Source: an uncultured Bulleidia sp.
GTDB taxonomy: Bacteria; Bacillota_I; Bacilli_A; Erysipelotrichales; Erysipelotrichaceae
DNA: 15,887 nucleotides
Direction: 5' to 3'
Assembly: GCA_934757945.1 (NCBI GenBank)
Contig: CAKVLT010000038.1
Location: 1 to 15,887, forward strand
Made by a program: the position numbers and the translations under genes. The notes under the pieces were generated by a model, which was given only the letters and a program-made list of their open reading frames with translations, ran no database searches and was not told the DNA's origin. Position 1 is the stretch's first letter. Every line of letters starts with the position of its first letter. Shown here one piece after another: positions 15,742-15,887 of the stretch.

Positions 15742-15824
15742 CATTATATTACTACAGTCATGTGAACCTCCCCACTTTAACAGATGTAAGACATCATGTT
15801 TGAAGATGGGGCTTCTAAGCTAAA
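15742..15824 (-). ncRNA. Possible TnpB guide RNA (omega/re-RNA): scaffold 3' part plus guide
   Basis: TnpB of IS200/IS605 elements uses an RNA from the element's right end whose 3' tail is the flanking DNA. Here the region after the TnpB-like stop folds into a long imperfect hairpin (AAGCCCCA paired with GTGGGG, inner ACATC paired with GATGT) and ends in GGTTCAC at 15762. The next bases, 15761-15742, would be the guide; they lie right before the HAD start codon. This is inferred from position and structure only. Confidence 0.4.
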
Positions 15825-15887
15825 CTAATCATAATGACTCAATTTAACCTGTGGCATGTCCACAATACCGCTATTTCCTTGCTTTAC
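15762..15887 (-). mobile_element. Right end of an IS200/IS605-type element (cut by window edge)
   Basis: A TnpB-like C-terminus is followed by a 60-base structured tail: GAAGCCCCA, a hairpin, AGTGGGGAGGTTCAC. Such a tail with a C-run and G-run stem and a TTCAC-like edge is typical of right ends of this family, which lack terminal inverted repeats. The exact edge (15762 or a base either side) is an estimate. The left end and any TnpA are outside the window. Confidence 0.6.
15825..15887 (-). CDS. TnpB-like RNA-guided endonuclease, last 20 codons
   Basis: Only one minus-strand frame is open from the right edge, giving 20 residues (…GNSGIVDMPQVKLSHYD) and a TAG at 15827-15825. The G-N-S-x-x-V-D-x-P pattern is like the disordered C-terminal tail of several Firmicutes TnpB proteins of the IS1341/IS605 group. 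The catalytic RuvC and zinc-finger parts are outside the window, so the call rests on this short tail and on the structured right-end sequence behind it. Confidence 0.5.
   Translation of the reverse strand, partial: VKQGNSGIVDMPQVKLSHYD

Overview
The window reads as a chromosomal segment of a low-GC, AT-rich Gram-positive gut-type anaerobe. A member of the Erysipelotrichales or a nearby Bacillota lineage is my guess, based on the codon bias toward A/T, the PTS-based sugar uptake, the many short strong terminators and the mix of families. No rRNA or marker gene is present to settle this.

Layout, left to right. (1) 1-422 (-) is the 5' part of a multi-pass membrane protein that runs off the left edge. 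(2) 653-1882 (+) is an unrecognised zinc-ribbon protein with its own terminator. (3) 2067-5974 (-) is a sugar locus: a LacI-family regulator, then a PTS EIIC of the lactose/cellobiose type, then a cytoplasmic formylglycine-type sulfatase translated seven bases after the EIIC stop. Two identical 14-bp palindromes flank the EIIC promoter and are probably the regulator's operators. (4) 5975-7150 is a decayed zone. It holds a broken copy of the 3' end of the neighbouring nitroreductase gene together with a copy of its terminator, a 55-residue membrane protein gene, and a degraded fragment of a second zinc-ribbon gene like the one at 653-1882. (5) 7154-12389 (-) is a compact run: GNAT acetyltransferase, cardiolipin synthase, patatin-like phospholipase, oligoendopeptidase F and nitroreductase, with overlaps or tiny gaps at the end. 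(6) 12427-13917 (+) is a GH1 6-phospho-beta-glucosidase whose -10 box overlaps that of the divergent GNAT gene. (7) 14065-15739 (-) is a HAD hydrolase followed by a second LacI-type regulator gene broken by an in-frame stop. (8) 15762-15887 (-) looks like the right end of an IS200/IS605-type element with the last 20 codons of a TnpB-like protein. It ends 22 bp before the HAD start codon.

How they may work together: the EIIC would import a sugar, probably a sulfated oligosaccharide, and the sulfatase would remove sulfate in the cytosol after uptake. A beta-linked phospho-disaccharide could then be split by the GH1 enzyme, but no EIIA or EIIB is present, so partner subunits must be elsewhere. 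Cardiolipin synthase and the patatin-like enzyme point to membrane lipid turnover. PepF degrades oligopeptides.

A recurring feature is the lack of a Shine-Dalgarno sequence at several first-in-unit genes (lacI-type, cls, GNAT, HAD). Instead a -10-like box sits 6-7 bases before the ATG, which suggests leaderless mRNAs. Genes inside operons, and GH1, EIIC, the zinc-ribbon gene and the small membrane gene, mostly have clear Shine-Dalgarno sites.
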